This document shows positions 17,154 through 25,748 of a stretch of DNA of 64,000 bases, piece after piece. The stretch covers positions 2,604,001-2,668,000 of the forward strand of contig NZ_CP061770.1 of assembly GCF_011751865.2 (NCBI RefSeq), read 5' to 3'. The DNA is from Salinibacterium sp. ZJ70 (lineage in GTDB: Bacteria; Actinomycetota; Actinomycetes; Actinomycetales; Microbacteriaceae). The notes beneath the pieces were generated by a model that saw only the letters and a program-made list of their open reading frames with translations, did no database searches and was not told where the DNA came from. How positions within the stretch are numbered: position 1 is the stretch's first letter; each line of letters starts with the position of its first letter. The translations under genes and the position numbers were made by a program.

Positions 17154-18242
17154 TTACTGGACGGACCAGCCGCCATCCGACGCAAGCACCGCGCCGTTGA
17201 TGTTGACGCCGTCATCCGACAGCAGGAACGTGATCGACGCAGCGAGCTGCTCGGCCGTCGCGAGCGTCGGGATCTGGTTCTGGTAGGGGCTGAGCTTGGC
17301 CGAACCCGACTTCGACACGTTCGGGGGGAACGGGATGCCGGTCGCGACGCCGCCGGGTGCGACGGCGTTCACGCGGATGCCCTCGCGGCCGTACATGAAC
17401 GCAGCCGAGCGGGTGAGGCCGATGACGCCGTGCTTGGAGACCGTGTATGCGTTGCCGGATGCGTTGCCGCGCAGGCCCGCCTCCGAGGAGACGTTGACGA
17501 TCGAGCCCGCGTGAGCGGCGAGCATCACAGGGATGACGGCGCGGCTGAGCTTGAAGGTGCCGGTGAGGTTCACGCTGATGACGCGATCCCACATGGCGTC
17601 CTCGGTCTCGTGCAGGGGCGAGAAGTCGTCGTTGATGCCGGCGACGTTCGCGAGGCCGTCGATGCGGTCGCCCGCGGCGGCGACGATCGCGTCGACCGAT
17701 TCCTGCTTCGTGATGTCGCCTGCGACGGTCACGACGTCGGCGGGTGCGAGGTCGGCCTTCAGCGCGTCGAGCTTCTCGGCCGAGATGTCGACGGCCACGA
17801 CGCGGCCGCCTTCGCGCGCGATGCGGCTCGCGGTGGCGCGGCCGATTCCGGACGCCGCTCCCGTCACGATGATCGTCTTGCCGGCGAAGCGTCCGGGGGT
17901 CGTGACCTCCTCCCAGGGCTCGGGCTCGAAGTCGTCGTCGGATGCGTCAGCGGCGGGCGCATCATCTTCGGTCTCGGTCGCGGCGGGAATGCCCGCGAGC
18001 GCGGCCTCGATGACGGCGGGGTCATCGCTGTTGGCGGTCGCGACGAGGGTGTCGACGACGGACTGCTCCATCTTGCCGCCGCTCATGGCGACGAGGTTCT
18101 GCAGCGGGAGGAGCTTCACGGGGGTGAGCACCTTCGCGTCGACGCCCGCGGCGGCGAGCATCTGGCGGATGAGCGGGCCTCCGACGGGGTGCTTGAGCCA
18201 GGCTCCTACGGTGCTCTTGGCGGTGATCGGCTTGGTGGCCAT
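17154..18242 (-). CDS. SDR oxidoreductase with ~125-residue N-terminal extension
   Basis: A 362-residue protein. Residues about 128-362 form a classical SDR: TGAASGIGRA cofactor motif, NVAGI (NAG position), Ser in IVNVSSEAG, YTVSKHG catalytic YxxxK and a C-terminal GAVLASDGGWSVQ. Residues 1-90 form a small helical domain (TVGAWLKHPVGGPLIRQML, LLPLQNLVAMSGGKM) joined by an acidic linker (DAPAADASDDDFEPEPWEE). That N-terminal domain looks like the helical tail found at the C-terminus of some GH3 beta-glucosidases; this is my inference. The ATG follows AAAGGAA. A good promoter lies 50-80 bp upstream. The substrate is unknown. Confidence 0.85.
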   Translation of the reverse strand: MATKPITAKSTVGAWLKHPVGGPLIRQMLAAAGVDAKVLTPVKLLPLQNLVAMSGGKMEQSVVDTLVATANSDDPAVIEAALAGIPAATETEDDAPAADASDDDFEPEPWEEVTTPGRFAGKTIIVTGAASGIGRATASRIAREGGRVVAVDISAEKLDALKADLAPADVVTVAGDITKQESVDAIVAAAGDRIDGLANVAGINDDFSPLHETEDAMWDRVISVNLTGTFKLSRAVIPVMLAAHAGSIVNVSSEAGLRGNASGNAYTVSKHGVIGLTRSAAFMYGREGIRVNAVAPGGVATGIPFPPNVSKSGSAKLSPYQNQIPTLATAEQLAASITFLLSDDGVNINGAVLASDGGWSVQ

Positions 18243-18292
18243 GTGCGTTCCTTTCGCTGCGCCCCTCGTGTACCTCAGGGGCCGTCACCACG

Positions 18293-18321
18293 ATTGTCCG
18301 CCCGAAGATGAGGGGTGTCAA
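18293..18321 (-). promoter_or_regulatory. promoter of the extended SDR gene
   Basis: On the - strand, TTGACA (18316-18321) and GACAAT (18293-18298) are spaced by 17 bp. The predicted start lies roughly 45 bp upstream of the ATG at 18242. Confidence 0.6.
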
Positions 18322-18364
18322 CAGCGTTGACCACAATTCGCAGAGAGCTCCGGGCCGCATGGCA

Positions 18365-18398
18365 GAGCCCCAGGCGACACCGTCGTCGCCCGGGGCTC
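18365..18398 (-). terminator. hairpin terminator after the adk-like gene
   Basis: Two 14-base arms (18365-18378 and 18385-18398) pair with one mismatch around a 6-base loop. There is no U-tract, so termination would rely on the very stable GC stem. It lies downstream of the aceA-aceB-adk-like genes and upstream of the SDR promoter. Confidence 0.6.
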
Positions 18399-18400
18399 TC

Positions 18401-18413
18401 GGGGGGGGGGGGG
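18401..18413. repeat. run of 13 G
   Basis: Thirteen consecutive G bases stand beside the terminator hairpin, in non-coding DNA. The length is prone to slippage and to sequencing error, and it is not inside any gene. Confidence 0.95.
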
Positions 18414-18435
18414 CGCGGGCCGAGCCCGCCTCTGA

Positions 18436-18789
18436 TCAGGCGGCGATGAGCGCCTCCCGCAGCCCGCCGAGGATGCGGTCGAAGACATCCTCGGCGGAGC
18501 CGGATGCGTCGGCCTCCACGATGCGGCCGCGGTAGTGCGCGAGCAGCGCGTCGTCACCGCCCATGTTGACGACCGCGTCGAGGCCCGCGGCGCGGGCATC
18601 GAGGATGCGGTCGAGCTCACGCGCTTCGTCGGCGGTGCGCGGGAACTGCTCCAGCACGAAGCCGGGGGTGGGCAGATCGAGCTCGGATGCCCGGGCACCC
18701 GCGGCTGCCGCGATGTGCGGCACCCGCAGGCACTCGGCGAGACGCGTCACCACATCAGCGGGAACCTGGCCCAGCAGCAGCACGCGCAT
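18436..18789 (-). CDS. adenylate-kinase-like protein lacking the P-loop
   Basis: A 117-residue protein. The segment PGFVLEQFPRTADEARELDRIL matches the adenylate kinase strand that normally reads GFVLDGFPRT and precedes the LID. The N-terminus [12 protein letters not shown] is where Adk has GxPGxGKGT, but the P-loop Lys and Gly residues are missing, and the LID and C-terminal parts are short (117 against about 190-215 residues). Phosphotransfer activity is therefore doubtful. It overlaps the malate synthase stop (TGATG at 18787-18791), so it is translated with it. It could be a regulatory or degenerate nucleotide-binding protein. Confidence 0.7.
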   Translation of the reverse strand: MRVLLLGQVPADVVTRLAECLRVPHIAAAAGARASELDLPTPGFVLEQFPRTADEARELDRILDARAAGLDAVVNMGGDDALLAHYRGRIVEADASGSAEDVFDRILGGLREALIAA

Positions 18790-20444
18790 CAGGCAGCCCT
18801 CGCAGGCGTCGGGAGCGAGCCGGTGAGCGCCGACAGCGCGGCCGTCACCTCCGGCTCCACGAGGTAGCGCGAGTACGCCTCGATCGTGAGGAACGTCGGG
18901 AAGTCATCCTCGAGCACGAGGCTGCGCACGAGCTCCGCGGCGTCGTCGAAGCGACCACCCGGGGTGCGTCGCGCCTCGAGCTCCGCGTCGAGCAGGCGCT
19001 CCACGGAGGCGGCCGTCACGCGCGTCCCCTCGCTCGTGACCGTGCCCTGACGGATCCACTGCCACAGCTGCGAACGACTGATCTCGGCAGTCGCGGCGTC
19101 CTCCATGAGGTTGTCGATCGCCGCAGCGCCCACGCCCCGCAGCCACGACTCCACGTAGCGCAGCGCGATCGACACGTTCGCGGCGACACCCGCCTCCGTC
19201 ACCTCGCCGTCGATGCGCAGATCGATGAGCTGACGCGCCTCGACGTGCACGTCGTCGCGCAGACGATCCACCTGGTTGGGCTTGTCGCCGAGCACGGCGT
19301 CGAACTCGGCACGCGCCGTGGCGATGAGGTCGGGGTGGGCCACCCACGTGCCATCGAAGCCGTCGCCCGCCTCGCGGCGCTTGTCGGCCGCGACCTGCTC
19401 GAGCGCACGCTGCGTCACCTCGGGGTCGCGGCGGTTCGGGATGAACGCGCTCATGCCGCCGATGGCGTGCGCGCCGCGCTTGTGGCACGTCGCGACGAGC
19501 AGCTCGGTGTAGGCCCGCATGAACGGCACCGTCATCGTGATCTTCGCGCGGTCGGGAAGCGTGAACGCCGCTCCGCGTCCGCGGAAGTTCTTGATGATCG
19601 AGAAGATGTAGTCCCAGCGGCCGGCGTTGAGACCCGCGCAGTGGTCGCGCAGCTCGTAGAGGATCTCCTCCATCTCGAACGCAGCGGGGATCGTCTCGAT
19701 GAGCACGGTCGCGCGGATGCTGCCGTGCTCGAGGCCGAGGCGCTCCTCGGCGAACGTGAAGACGTCGTTCCACAACCGCGCCTCGAGGTGGGATTCGAGC
19801 TTGGGCAGGTAGAAGTAGGCGCCCGTTCCGCGCTCGATGAGCTCGTGCGCGTTGTGGAACAGGTAGAGACCGAAGTCGACGAGCGACGCCGATGCGGGGG
19901 CGGCGATGCCGGGCACGTCCGTGTAGCGGAGGTGCTTCTCGACGAGGTGCCAGCCGCGCGGACGGAACACGATCGTCGGGTTCTCCTCGGCGAGGCGGTA
20001 CTCCTTGCCCTCCTCGCTCGTGAAGTCGATGCGGCGGCGGATCGCATCCGAGAGGTTGATCTGGCCGCCGATGACGTTCGCCCAGGTGGGGCTCGTCGCG
20101 TCCTCGTGATCCGCGAGCCAGACCTTCGCACCCGAGTTCATCGCGTTGATGGTCATCTTGCGGTCGGTGGGGCCCGTGATCTCGACCCGTCGGTCCTCGA
20201 GGCCGGGGCCGGCCCCCGCGACGCGCCAGCTCGGGTCCTCGCGGATCTCGCGGGTCTCGGGCAGGAAGCGCAGGTCGCGTCCGTTCTCGATCGCCCGGCG
20301 ACGCTCCATCCGGGTGGCGAGGATTCCGTGCCGGCGACCGACGAAGCGGTCGTGCAGCTCGGCGAGGAAGCCGAGGGCTTCGGGGGTGAGGATCTCGTCG
20401 AAGCGCTCGCCCTGCGGGCCGAGCACCTCCATGCGACTGGTCAT
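18789..20444 (-). CDS. aceB: malate synthase A
   Basis: A 551-residue enzyme condensing glyoxylate and acetyl-CoA to malate in the glyoxylate shunt. The family signatures are [24 protein letters not shown] near residue 95, [27 protein letters not shown], and GTWVAHPDL near the active site. Length fits the A (short) form. ATG 20444 follows AAGGACC. The gene lies 65 bp after isocitrate lyase in the same direction and is coupled to the adk-like gene. A RamB-type regulator next door suggests acetate-responsive control. Confidence 0.95.
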   Translation of the reverse strand: MTSRMEVLGPQGERFDEILTPEALGFLAELHDRFVGRRHGILATRMERRRAIENGRDLRFLPETREIREDPSWRVAGAGPGLEDRRVEITGPTDRKMTINAMNSGAKVWLADHEDATSPTWANVIGGQINLSDAIRRRIDFTSEEGKEYRLAEENPTIVFRPRGWHLVEKHLRYTDVPGIAAPASASLVDFGLYLFHNAHELIERGTGAYFYLPKLESHLEARLWNDVFTFAEERLGLEHGSIRATVLIETIPAAFEMEEILYELRDHCAGLNAGRWDYIFSIIKNFRGRGAAFTLPDRAKITMTVPFMRAYTELLVATCHKRGAHAIGGMSAFIPNRRDPEVTQRALEQVAADKRREAGDGFDGTWVAHPDLIATARAEFDAVLGDKPNQVDRLRDDVHVEARQLIDLRIDGEVTEAGVAANVSIALRYVESWLRGVGAAAIDNLMEDAATAEISRSQLWQWIRQGTVTSEGTRVTAASVERLLDAELEARRTPGGRFDDAAELVRSLVLEDDFPTFLTIEAYSRYLVEPEVTAALSALTGSLPTPARAA

Positions 20445-20509
20445 TGTTCTGGTCCTTACGTGAGAAGCGAGTGGGGCACAGACGCGTCTATGCCTGGGGA
20501 GGGGATGGA

Positions 20510-21823
20510 TCAGTGGAACTGGTCGGACTCGGTGGAGCCGACGAGGGCGAGGGTCGCGGACTCGGGGTTGAGAGCCGTCGCGATGCGGTCGAAGTAGCCG
20601 GTGCCGACCTCGCGCTGGTGCTTGGTTGCCGTGTAGCCCTTCGCCTCGGAGGCGAACTCCGCCTCCTGCAGCTCGACGTAGGCCGACATGTGGCGGTCCT
20701 TGTAGTCGAGTGCGAGCTCGAACATCCCGTGGTTGAGGGAGTGGAACCCGGCGAGGGTGATGAACTGGAACGCGTAGCCCATCGCCGCGAGCTCGCGCTG
20801 GAACGTGGCGATCTGGGCGTCGTCGAGGTGGCGCTTCCAGTTGAAGCTCGGCGAGCAGTTGTAGGAGAGCTTCTGGTCGGGGAACTCCGAGTGGATCGAC
20901 TCGGCGAAGCGGCGCGCGAGCTCGAGGTCGGGCTCGGCGGATTCGACCCACAGCAGGTCGGCGTACGGCGCGTATGCGTGTCCGCGGGCGATCACGGGCT
21001 CGATGCCGTTCTGCACCTCGTAGAAGCCCTCCGGGGTGCGGGTGCCGTTGGTGAACTGGCGGTCGCGGTCGTCGACGTCGCTCGTGAGCAGGGTCGCGGC
21101 GAGCGCATCGGTGCGCGCGATGATGACCGTCGGGGTCCCCGCGACGTCAGCGGCGAGGCGCGCGGCGTTGAGGGTGCGGATGTGCTGGCTGGTGGGGACG
21201 AGCACCTTGCCGCCCATGTGGCCGCACTTCTTCTCGCTCGCGAGCTGGTCCTCCCAGTGCACGCCCGCAGCTCCCGCGGCGATCATGCCCTGCATGAGCT
21301 CGTAGGCGTTGAGCGGGCCGCCGAAGCCGGCCTCGGCGTCGGCGACGATGGGGGCCATCCAGTCGCGGCTCGTGCTGCCGGTCTCGGCGAACTCGATCTG
21401 GGCGGCGCGCTGCAGCGCGTTGTTGATGCGGCGCACGACGGCCGGCACCGAGTTGGCCGGGTAGAGCGACTGGTCGGGGTAGGTCTGACCCGAGAGGTTG
21501 GCGTCGGCCGCGACCTGCCAGCCGGAGAGGTAGATGGCTTCGAGCCCCGCGCGCACCTGCTGCACGGCCTGGTTGCCGGTGAGGGCGCCGAGGGCGCGGA
21601 TCCAGTGCTCCGGGTTCTCCGAGTTGACCTGGATCGACTCCCACAGACGCTCGGCGCCGCGGCGGGCGAGTGTCGCGTCCTCGCGGACGGGACCCCGGAG
21701 CGCGATGACGTCCTCGGCCGTGTAGTCGCGACGGACGCCGGCCCAGCGGGGGTCGGTTGCCCACTCGTGGGCGAGCTGCTCTGCGGTCTGCGTCTGGTCG
21801 CCGGGGCGAGTGGTCGTGCTCAT
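20510..21823 (-). CDS. aceA: isocitrate lyase
   Basis: A 437-residue isocitrate lyase that cleaves isocitrate to glyoxylate and succinate. The active-site signature [14 protein letters not shown] contains the catalytic Cys. Other signatures are [22 protein letters not shown] and [15 protein letters not shown] choose ATG 21823 ([10 protein letters not shown]), which has AAAGGA upstream, rather than an in-frame start 60 bp earlier. The C-terminus STESDQFH is typical of the actinobacterial enzyme. It is divergent from the RamB-like gene, sharing a 140-bp control region. Confidence 0.96.
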   Translation of the reverse strand: MSTTTRPGDQTQTAEQLAHEWATDPRWAGVRRDYTAEDVIALRGPVREDATLARRGAERLWESIQVNSENPEHWIRALGALTGNQAVQQVRAGLEAIYLSGWQVAADANLSGQTYPDQSLYPANSVPAVVRRINNALQRAAQIEFAETGSTSRDWMAPIVADAEAGFGGPLNAYELMQGMIAAGAAGVHWEDQLASEKKCGHMGGKVLVPTSQHIRTLNAARLAADVAGTPTVIIARTDALAATLLTSDVDDRDRQFTNGTRTPEGFYEVQNGIEPVIARGHAYAPYADLLWVESAEPDLELARRFAESIHSEFPDQKLSYNCSPSFNWKRHLDDAQIATFQRELAAMGYAFQFITLAGFHSLNHGMFELALDYKDRHMSAYVELQEAEFASEAKGYTATKHQREVGTGYFDRIATALNPESATLALVGSTESDQFH

Positions 21824-21923
21824 CGTCGAGGTCCTTTCGTGCGCCGCGTCTGCGGTGTGGTTTCGATGTTGCGCCCACCTCAAGGGCTTTTCTCGTGAAT
21901 CTCGACATGAAATACCCAGGTTT

Positions 21924-21941
21924 TTCTATTGATCAGAAGAA
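21924..21941. promoter_or_regulatory. imperfect palindrome in aceA/ramB divergent region
   Basis: TTCTATTGATCAGAAGAA is an 18-bp imperfect palindrome (7 of 9 positions pair), 22 bp before the ramB start, in the most AT-rich part of the intergenic region. It is a candidate operator for this RamB-like protein. It does not match the Corynebacterium RamB consensus as I remember it. Confidence 0.35.
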
Positions 21942-21963
21942 CGCGGGATGACAGCGTGGGTGC

Positions 21964-23424
21964 ATGAGCGATTCCGCCGCCCTGGCCTTCGACGATGAAG
22001 AGGTGCTCGACTCCCTCACGATCGGCCGGCGGATCCGGCAGCTTCGCGTCGATAGGGGCCTCACTCTCGATGAGGTCGCGACGGGCCTCGGCCGTGCCAT
22101 CTCGCAGCTGTCGCTCATCGAGAACGGCAAGCGCGAGCTCAAGCTCGGCGAGCTGCAGAAGCTCGCCCGCATCCTCGGCACCAGCGTCGACGACCTGCTG
22201 AAGCCCGAGCCGCCGTCGAAGCGCGCGGCCCTCGAGATCGCACTCGAACGCGCCGGCCGCGGACCGCTGTTCTCGAGCCTCGGCCTTGCGCCCGTCCCCA
22301 TTCGCAAGACGCTCTCCGATGATGCGATCCGGACGATCCTCACCCTCCACAACGAGCTCGACCGTCTGCACCGCGAGCGCGCCGCCACCCCCGAGGAAGC
22401 CCGCCGCGCCAACACCGAGCTGCGTCGCGAGCAGCGTGCGCGCTCCAACTACTTCCCCGAGCTCGAGGCCACAGCGCGCGAGCTTCTCGCCGCCGTCGGG
22501 CACGAAGGCGGCCCGCTCTCCCAGCGCGTCGCCTCCGAGCTCGCGCGCCACCTCGGCTTCACCCTGCACTACGTGAGCGATCTGCCCGCGACCACGCGAT
22601 CCGTCACCGACCATGCCAACGGGCGCATCTACCTGCCCGTGCGGCAGACCTCCGACCCGCGCTCGGCACTGCTGCAGGCGCTCGCGGCGCACGTGCTCGG
22701 CAAGCAGGAGCCGCACGACTACGCCGAGCTGCTGCGCCAGCGGGTCGAGACGAACTACCTCGCGGGCGCGCTGCTCATCCCCGAAGCGAGCGCAGTCGCG
22801 TTCCTGACGGCCGCGAAAGCCAAGCGGGAGCTCTCGGTCGAGGATCTGCGGGATGCGTTCTCGACGAGCTACGAGACCGCCGCGCACCGCTTCACGAACC
22901 TCGCCACCCGGCACCTCGACATCCCCGTGCACTTCCTCAAGGTGCACGAATCGGGGGCGATCTCGAAGGCGTACGAGAACGACGGCGCGTACTTCCCGAC
23001 GGACGCCCTCGGTGCGGTCGAAGGTCAGATCGTGTGCCGCTACTGGTCGGCCCGGCAGGTGTTCGACGTGGAGGATCGCTTCAGCCCGTACCACCAGTAC
23101 ACCGACAAGCCCAACGGCACCTACTGGTGCACGTCGAGCATCCAGTCCACCCCGAATGGATCGTTCTCGGTGAGCGTCGGCACGCCGTTCGTGAATGTGA
23201 AGTGGTTCCGCGGGCGCGACACCCCCACGCGACACGCCTCGACGTGCCCCGACCCGGCGTGCTGCCGCCAGCCCCCCGCCGACCTCTCCGAGAAGTGGGC
23301 GCCCGTCGCGTGGCCGAGTGCGCGGCTCAACTCGTCGCTGCTCGCGGCGATGCCGAGCGGCACCTTCACGGGCGTCGACCTCACCGAGGTGTACGAGTTC
23401 CTGGAGGCGCACTCCCCCGAGTGA
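21964..23424 (+). CDS. ramB: RamB-like XRE/IrrE-domain regulator of acetate metabolism
   Basis: A 486-residue regulator. Residues 20-80 form an XRE helix-turn-helix (IGRRIRQLRVDRGLTLDEVA and LSLIENGKRELKLGELQKLA). The middle carries an ImmA/IrrE-like peptidase-related domain (ALLQALAAHVLGKQEPHDYAELLRQRVETNYLAGALLIP), although its HExxH is degenerate (AAHVL). The C-terminus holds a Cys-rich segment (ASTCPDPACCRQPP). This arrangement is that of RamB of corynebacteria and mycobacteria, which represses aceA, aceB and other acetate genes and its own gene. Its divergent position next to aceA supports that role. Confidence 0.88.
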   Translation: MSDSAALAFDDEEVLDSLTIGRRIRQLRVDRGLTLDEVATGLGRAISQLSLIENGKRELKLGELQKLARILGTSVDDLLKPEPPSKRAALEIALERAGRGPLFSSLGLAPVPIRKTLSDDAIRTILTLHNELDRLHRERAATPEEARRANTELRREQRARSNYFPELEATARELLAAVGHEGGPLSQRVASELARHLGFTLHYVSDLPATTRSVTDHANGRIYLPVRQTSDPRSALLQALAAHVLGKQEPHDYAELLRQRVETNYLAGALLIPEASAVAFLTAAKAKRELSVEDLRDAFSTSYETAAHRFTNLATRHLDIPVHFLKVHESGAISKAYENDGAYFPTDALGAVEGQIVCRYWSARQVFDVEDRFSPYHQYTDKPNGTYWCTSSIQSTPNGSFSVSVGTPFVNVKWFRGRDTPTRHASTCPDPACCRQPPADLSEKWAPVAWPSARLNSSLLAAMPSGTFTGVDLTEVYEFLEAHSPE

Positions 23425-23456
23425 GCGCGGATCTGAGTCGCCCCGCACACAGATGA

Positions 23457-23487
23457 CAGCCCGAGCGCGTGCGGTGCGCTCGGGCTG
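23457..23487. terminator. bidirectional hairpin terminator
   Basis: Perfect 12-base arms (23457-23468 and 23476-23487) enclose a 7-base loop between the convergent ramB and small-ORF genes. The hairpin sits 33 bp after the ramB stop and 11 bp past the end of the opposing gene. Confidence 0.7.
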
Positions 23488-23497
23488 CCAGGTCTTC

Positions 23498-23761
23498 TCA
23501 CATCACGTCGGGCGGGAGCACCACCGGCGCGGGGGCCGCGGGGCCAGGCGCGACGGGCGGCGGCGGCGATGGCCGCTCGCCGAACGTGCCCTGCGGATCG
23601 ACGACCGCCACGTCCCGCAGCGCGGGGTCGCGCGAAATGACAGGCAGGCGCGGCGCGCGGCGCGGACCGCGCACATAGGTGTCGCGCACCCGTTCGCGCG
23701 CGCTCAGCTCACCCGGCTCGACAAAGCGCCGGCCGACGGCGCGATCCTTCTCGATGCTCAT
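23498..23761 (-). CDS. small proline-rich hypothetical protein
   Basis: 87 residues with no recognised family. The N-terminal half is basic and charged (EKDRAVGRRFVEPGELSARERVRDTYVRG). The C-terminal third is Pro/Ala-rich low complexity. The start overlaps the preceding stop by one base, so it is the last gene of a three-gene set. Translation coupling is the main support for its being real. Confidence 0.5.
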   Translation of the reverse strand: MSIEKDRAVGRRFVEPGELSARERVRDTYVRGPRRAPRLPVISRDPALRDVAVVDPQGTFGERPSPPPPVAPGPAAPAPVVLPPDVM

Positions 23762-24036
23762 CAGAGCACCGGATTCGGGACATCTCGCGCATCACCCGAA
23801 CCACGTCCGTCGTCATCGGGGAGCGAGGGGGCCGGCTCGTCGGGGCCGCCAGGGAACGGCTCAGCCGGCGTCACGTCGGGCTGCACCTCGGGCACGTAGT
23901 CGGGGTCGATCGGCACGCCGTCGGGTGCCGCCGGCACCGGATCCGGGCCGGGACCGACGGAGGGGTCGTCGACGCCGATCACGCGGTCCGGCTGCGACAG
24001 GCTTCCGTCGTCGAGCGATCCGTCTGCGTTGGTCAT
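23761..24036 (-). CDS. small acidic, Pro/Asp-rich hypothetical protein
   Basis: 91 residues, dominated by Asp, Pro, Gly and Val (for example VGPGPDPVPAAPDGVPIDPD). It is predicted disordered with no hydrophobic core, signal peptide or Cys. It overlaps the preceding gene by four bases (ATGA) and the following one by one base. Function unknown. Confidence 0.5.
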   Translation of the reverse strand: MTNADGSLDDGSLSQPDRVIGVDDPSVGPGPDPVPAAPDGVPIDPDYVPEVQPDVTPAEPFPGGPDEPAPSLPDDDGRGSGDARDVPNPVL

Positions 24037-24332
24037 GGGGTCGTCCTCTCGGTCTCTTCGTCGGCGAGTCCCTCATCCGGATCCGGATCGGAGAGCTCGC
24101 CGTCGGCTGTGGGCATCTGCTGGTCGTGGAACAGTCCGTCGTCCGCGTCGGGCTCGTCGGTCTCGGATGCCGCAGCCGGCCCCGTGAGCGACCCCGGCAC
24201 GTCGGGGATCTCGGTCGGTGACGCCGCAGCCTCATCGGGGAGCACATACCCCTCGGAATTGAAGTGCTGCACCTTCGCGGACGTGCTCTCGTCGAGCGGG
24301 TGGTCCTGTTCGATCTCGTCGTATCGGCTCAT
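24033..24332 (-). CDS. small acidic hypothetical protein
   Basis: 99 residues, beginning MSRYDEIEQDHPLDESTSAK, strongly acidic and probably disordered in its second half (SDPDPDEGLADEETE). First gene of a three-gene overlapping set. The 137-bp region upstream is divergent with the GH43 gene and must carry both promoters. Function unknown. Confidence 0.6.
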   Translation of the reverse strand: MSRYDEIEQDHPLDESTSAKVQHFNSEGYVLPDEAAASPTEIPDVPGSLTGPAAASETDEPDADDGLFHDQQMPTADGELSDPDPDEGLADEETERTTP

Positions 24333-24469
24333 GGGTCGAATCGCCTCCGCGACTACTCCACGTCAGATCCGCGACCTGGGCGAGGGGGGTGACAGCCGGC
24401 GAGGGGTCGGGTTACCATCCCGCGAACCCGCCCCTGTTGCGACGACAAGGCCTCCGACAGGATGGGGGC

Positions 24470-25357
24470 GTGCCCACCACCGCCGAGATCCAGATCCGCG
24501 ACCCGTACGTGCTGACCCTCCCGGACCAGGGCGTCTCCTATCTCTTCGGCAGCACAGATGCCGATATCTGGCGACCCCCCGCGACCGGATTCGACTGCTA
24601 TCGCAGCACCGATCTCGAGCACTGGGATGGTCCGTTCGCGGCTTTCCGCCCGGATGAGGGGTTCTGGAGCGACCGGAACTTCTGGGCACCGGAGGTCCAC
24701 GCGTACGACGGCCGCCACTACATGTTCGCCACATTCAAGGCCGAGGGTGTGCCCCGGGGGACGCAGATCCTCGTCGCGGACGATCCCGAGGGGCCGTACC
24801 GGACATGGAGCGACGGCCGCGTGACACCCGCGGACTGGGAGTGTCTCGACGGAACCCTCCACGTCGACGAGTCGGGTGAGCCGTGGATCGTGTTCTGCCA
24901 CGAGTGGGAGCAGGTCTGGGACGGCGAGGTCGTCGCGCAGCGCCTCTCCCCCGACCTGCGCGGCGCTGTCGGGGAGCCGACCGTGCTGTTCCGCGCCTCC
25001 GAGGCGGCGTGGGCGCGGCCGATCGCCCATCCGCGGGTGCCCGCCGACCGCCTGGCGTACGTCACCGACGGCCCGTTCCTGCACCGGCTCGCATCGGGCG
25101 GCCTCATCATGCTCTGGTCGAGCTTCGGCGACAGCGGATACGCGATGGGCATCGCGCGCTCGTCCTCCGGCACCATCGCCGGTCCGTGGACGCAGGAGCC
25201 GACGCCGCTGTGGGCGGCAGACGGAGGCCACGGGATGATCTTCCGCACGCTCGCGGGCGAGCTCATGCTCACCCTGCACCAGCCCAACGACACCCCCAAC
25301 GAGCGCGCCGTGTTCAGTCCGCTCGTCGAGACGACGGAGACGGTGCGGCTCGCCTGA
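24470..25357 (+). CDS. glycoside hydrolase family 43-like protein
   Basis: A 295-residue five-bladed beta-propeller protein. The N-terminal EIQIRDPYVLT carries the GH43 catalytic-base Asp (about residue 11), followed by WAPEVHAYDGRHYMFATF and DGTLHVDESGEPWIVFCHEWEQVWDGE, where the modulating Asp and the acid Glu are expected. No signal peptide is seen, so it would act inside the cell on arabino- or xylo-configured oligosaccharides. I prefer the GTG at 24470, with AGGATGGGG upstream, over an in-frame ATG-like start at 24389. The precise specificity is unknown. Confidence 0.8.
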   Translation: MPTTAEIQIRDPYVLTLPDQGVSYLFGSTDADIWRPPATGFDCYRSTDLEHWDGPFAAFRPDEGFWSDRNFWAPEVHAYDGRHYMFATFKAEGVPRGTQILVADDPEGPYRTWSDGRVTPADWECLDGTLHVDESGEPWIVFCHEWEQVWDGEVVAQRLSPDLRGAVGEPTVLFRASEAAWARPIAHPRVPADRLAYVTDGPFLHRLASGGLIMLWSSFGDSGYAMGIARSSSGTIAGPWTQEPTPLWAADGGHGMIFRTLAGELMLTLHQPNDTPNERAVFSPLVETTETVRLA

Positions 25358-25372
25358 ACGAGTCGCCACCGC

Positions 25373-25606
25373 CTACGGCGCGGGAACCTGGATCTCGGGG
25401 CCGTCGTCCGAGCCGTCGCCGCTCTCATCACGCGACTCATCGAGGTCGATGCGCCCGTCGGACCGGATGCCCTCGGGCATCCCGGGAATGGGCGCGTCGG
25501 CGCTCTCGGCGCCTGCAGGGCCTGTGGGAGGTCCGTCGAACTCGGGGTCGTGGGTGTTCGAGTCGGGCGAATCGGAATCGTGCGAATCGGTCACAGGTTC
25601 GGACAT
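25373..25606 (-). CDS. small Asp/Ser/Pro-rich hypothetical protein
   Basis: 77 residues starting MSEPVTDSHDSDSPDSN, acidic and low in complexity, ending in EIQVPAP. ATG 25606 follows GAGGAG at good spacing, which supports translation. No known family. It resembles in composition the three small acidic proteins on the other side of the GH43 gene. Confidence 0.55.
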   Translation of the reverse strand: MSEPVTDSHDSDSPDSNTHDPEFDGPPTGPAGAESADAPIPGMPEGIRSDGRIDLDESRDESGDGSDDGPEIQVPAP

Positions 25607-25642
25607 CGGGGGCTCCTCAGCTGGGGCGGCCGTGAGGCCGAG

Positions 25643-25657
25643 TGGGCTTCCAGCCCA
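25643..25657. terminator. weak hairpin in the gap after the DASS transporter
   Basis: A 6-bp stem with a 3-base loop (TGGGCT-TCC-AGCCCA) lies about 90 bp past the transporter stop, in a 142-bp gap that also holds the promoter of the small acidic gene. There is no U-tract, so a terminator role is uncertain. Confidence 0.3.
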
Positions 25658-25748
25658 GCCGACGCAGGCGCGATTCGGGAGGGGGCTGACATCGCGCACA
25701 CGCGCCGCTACCCTCGTGCGCGAGTCGGCCGCGCCCCCGGACGACCCG

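Noticed and set aside
18436..18789. Functional adenylate kinase
   Set aside because: The P-loop and much of the LID are missing and the length is about half to two-thirds of the family's.
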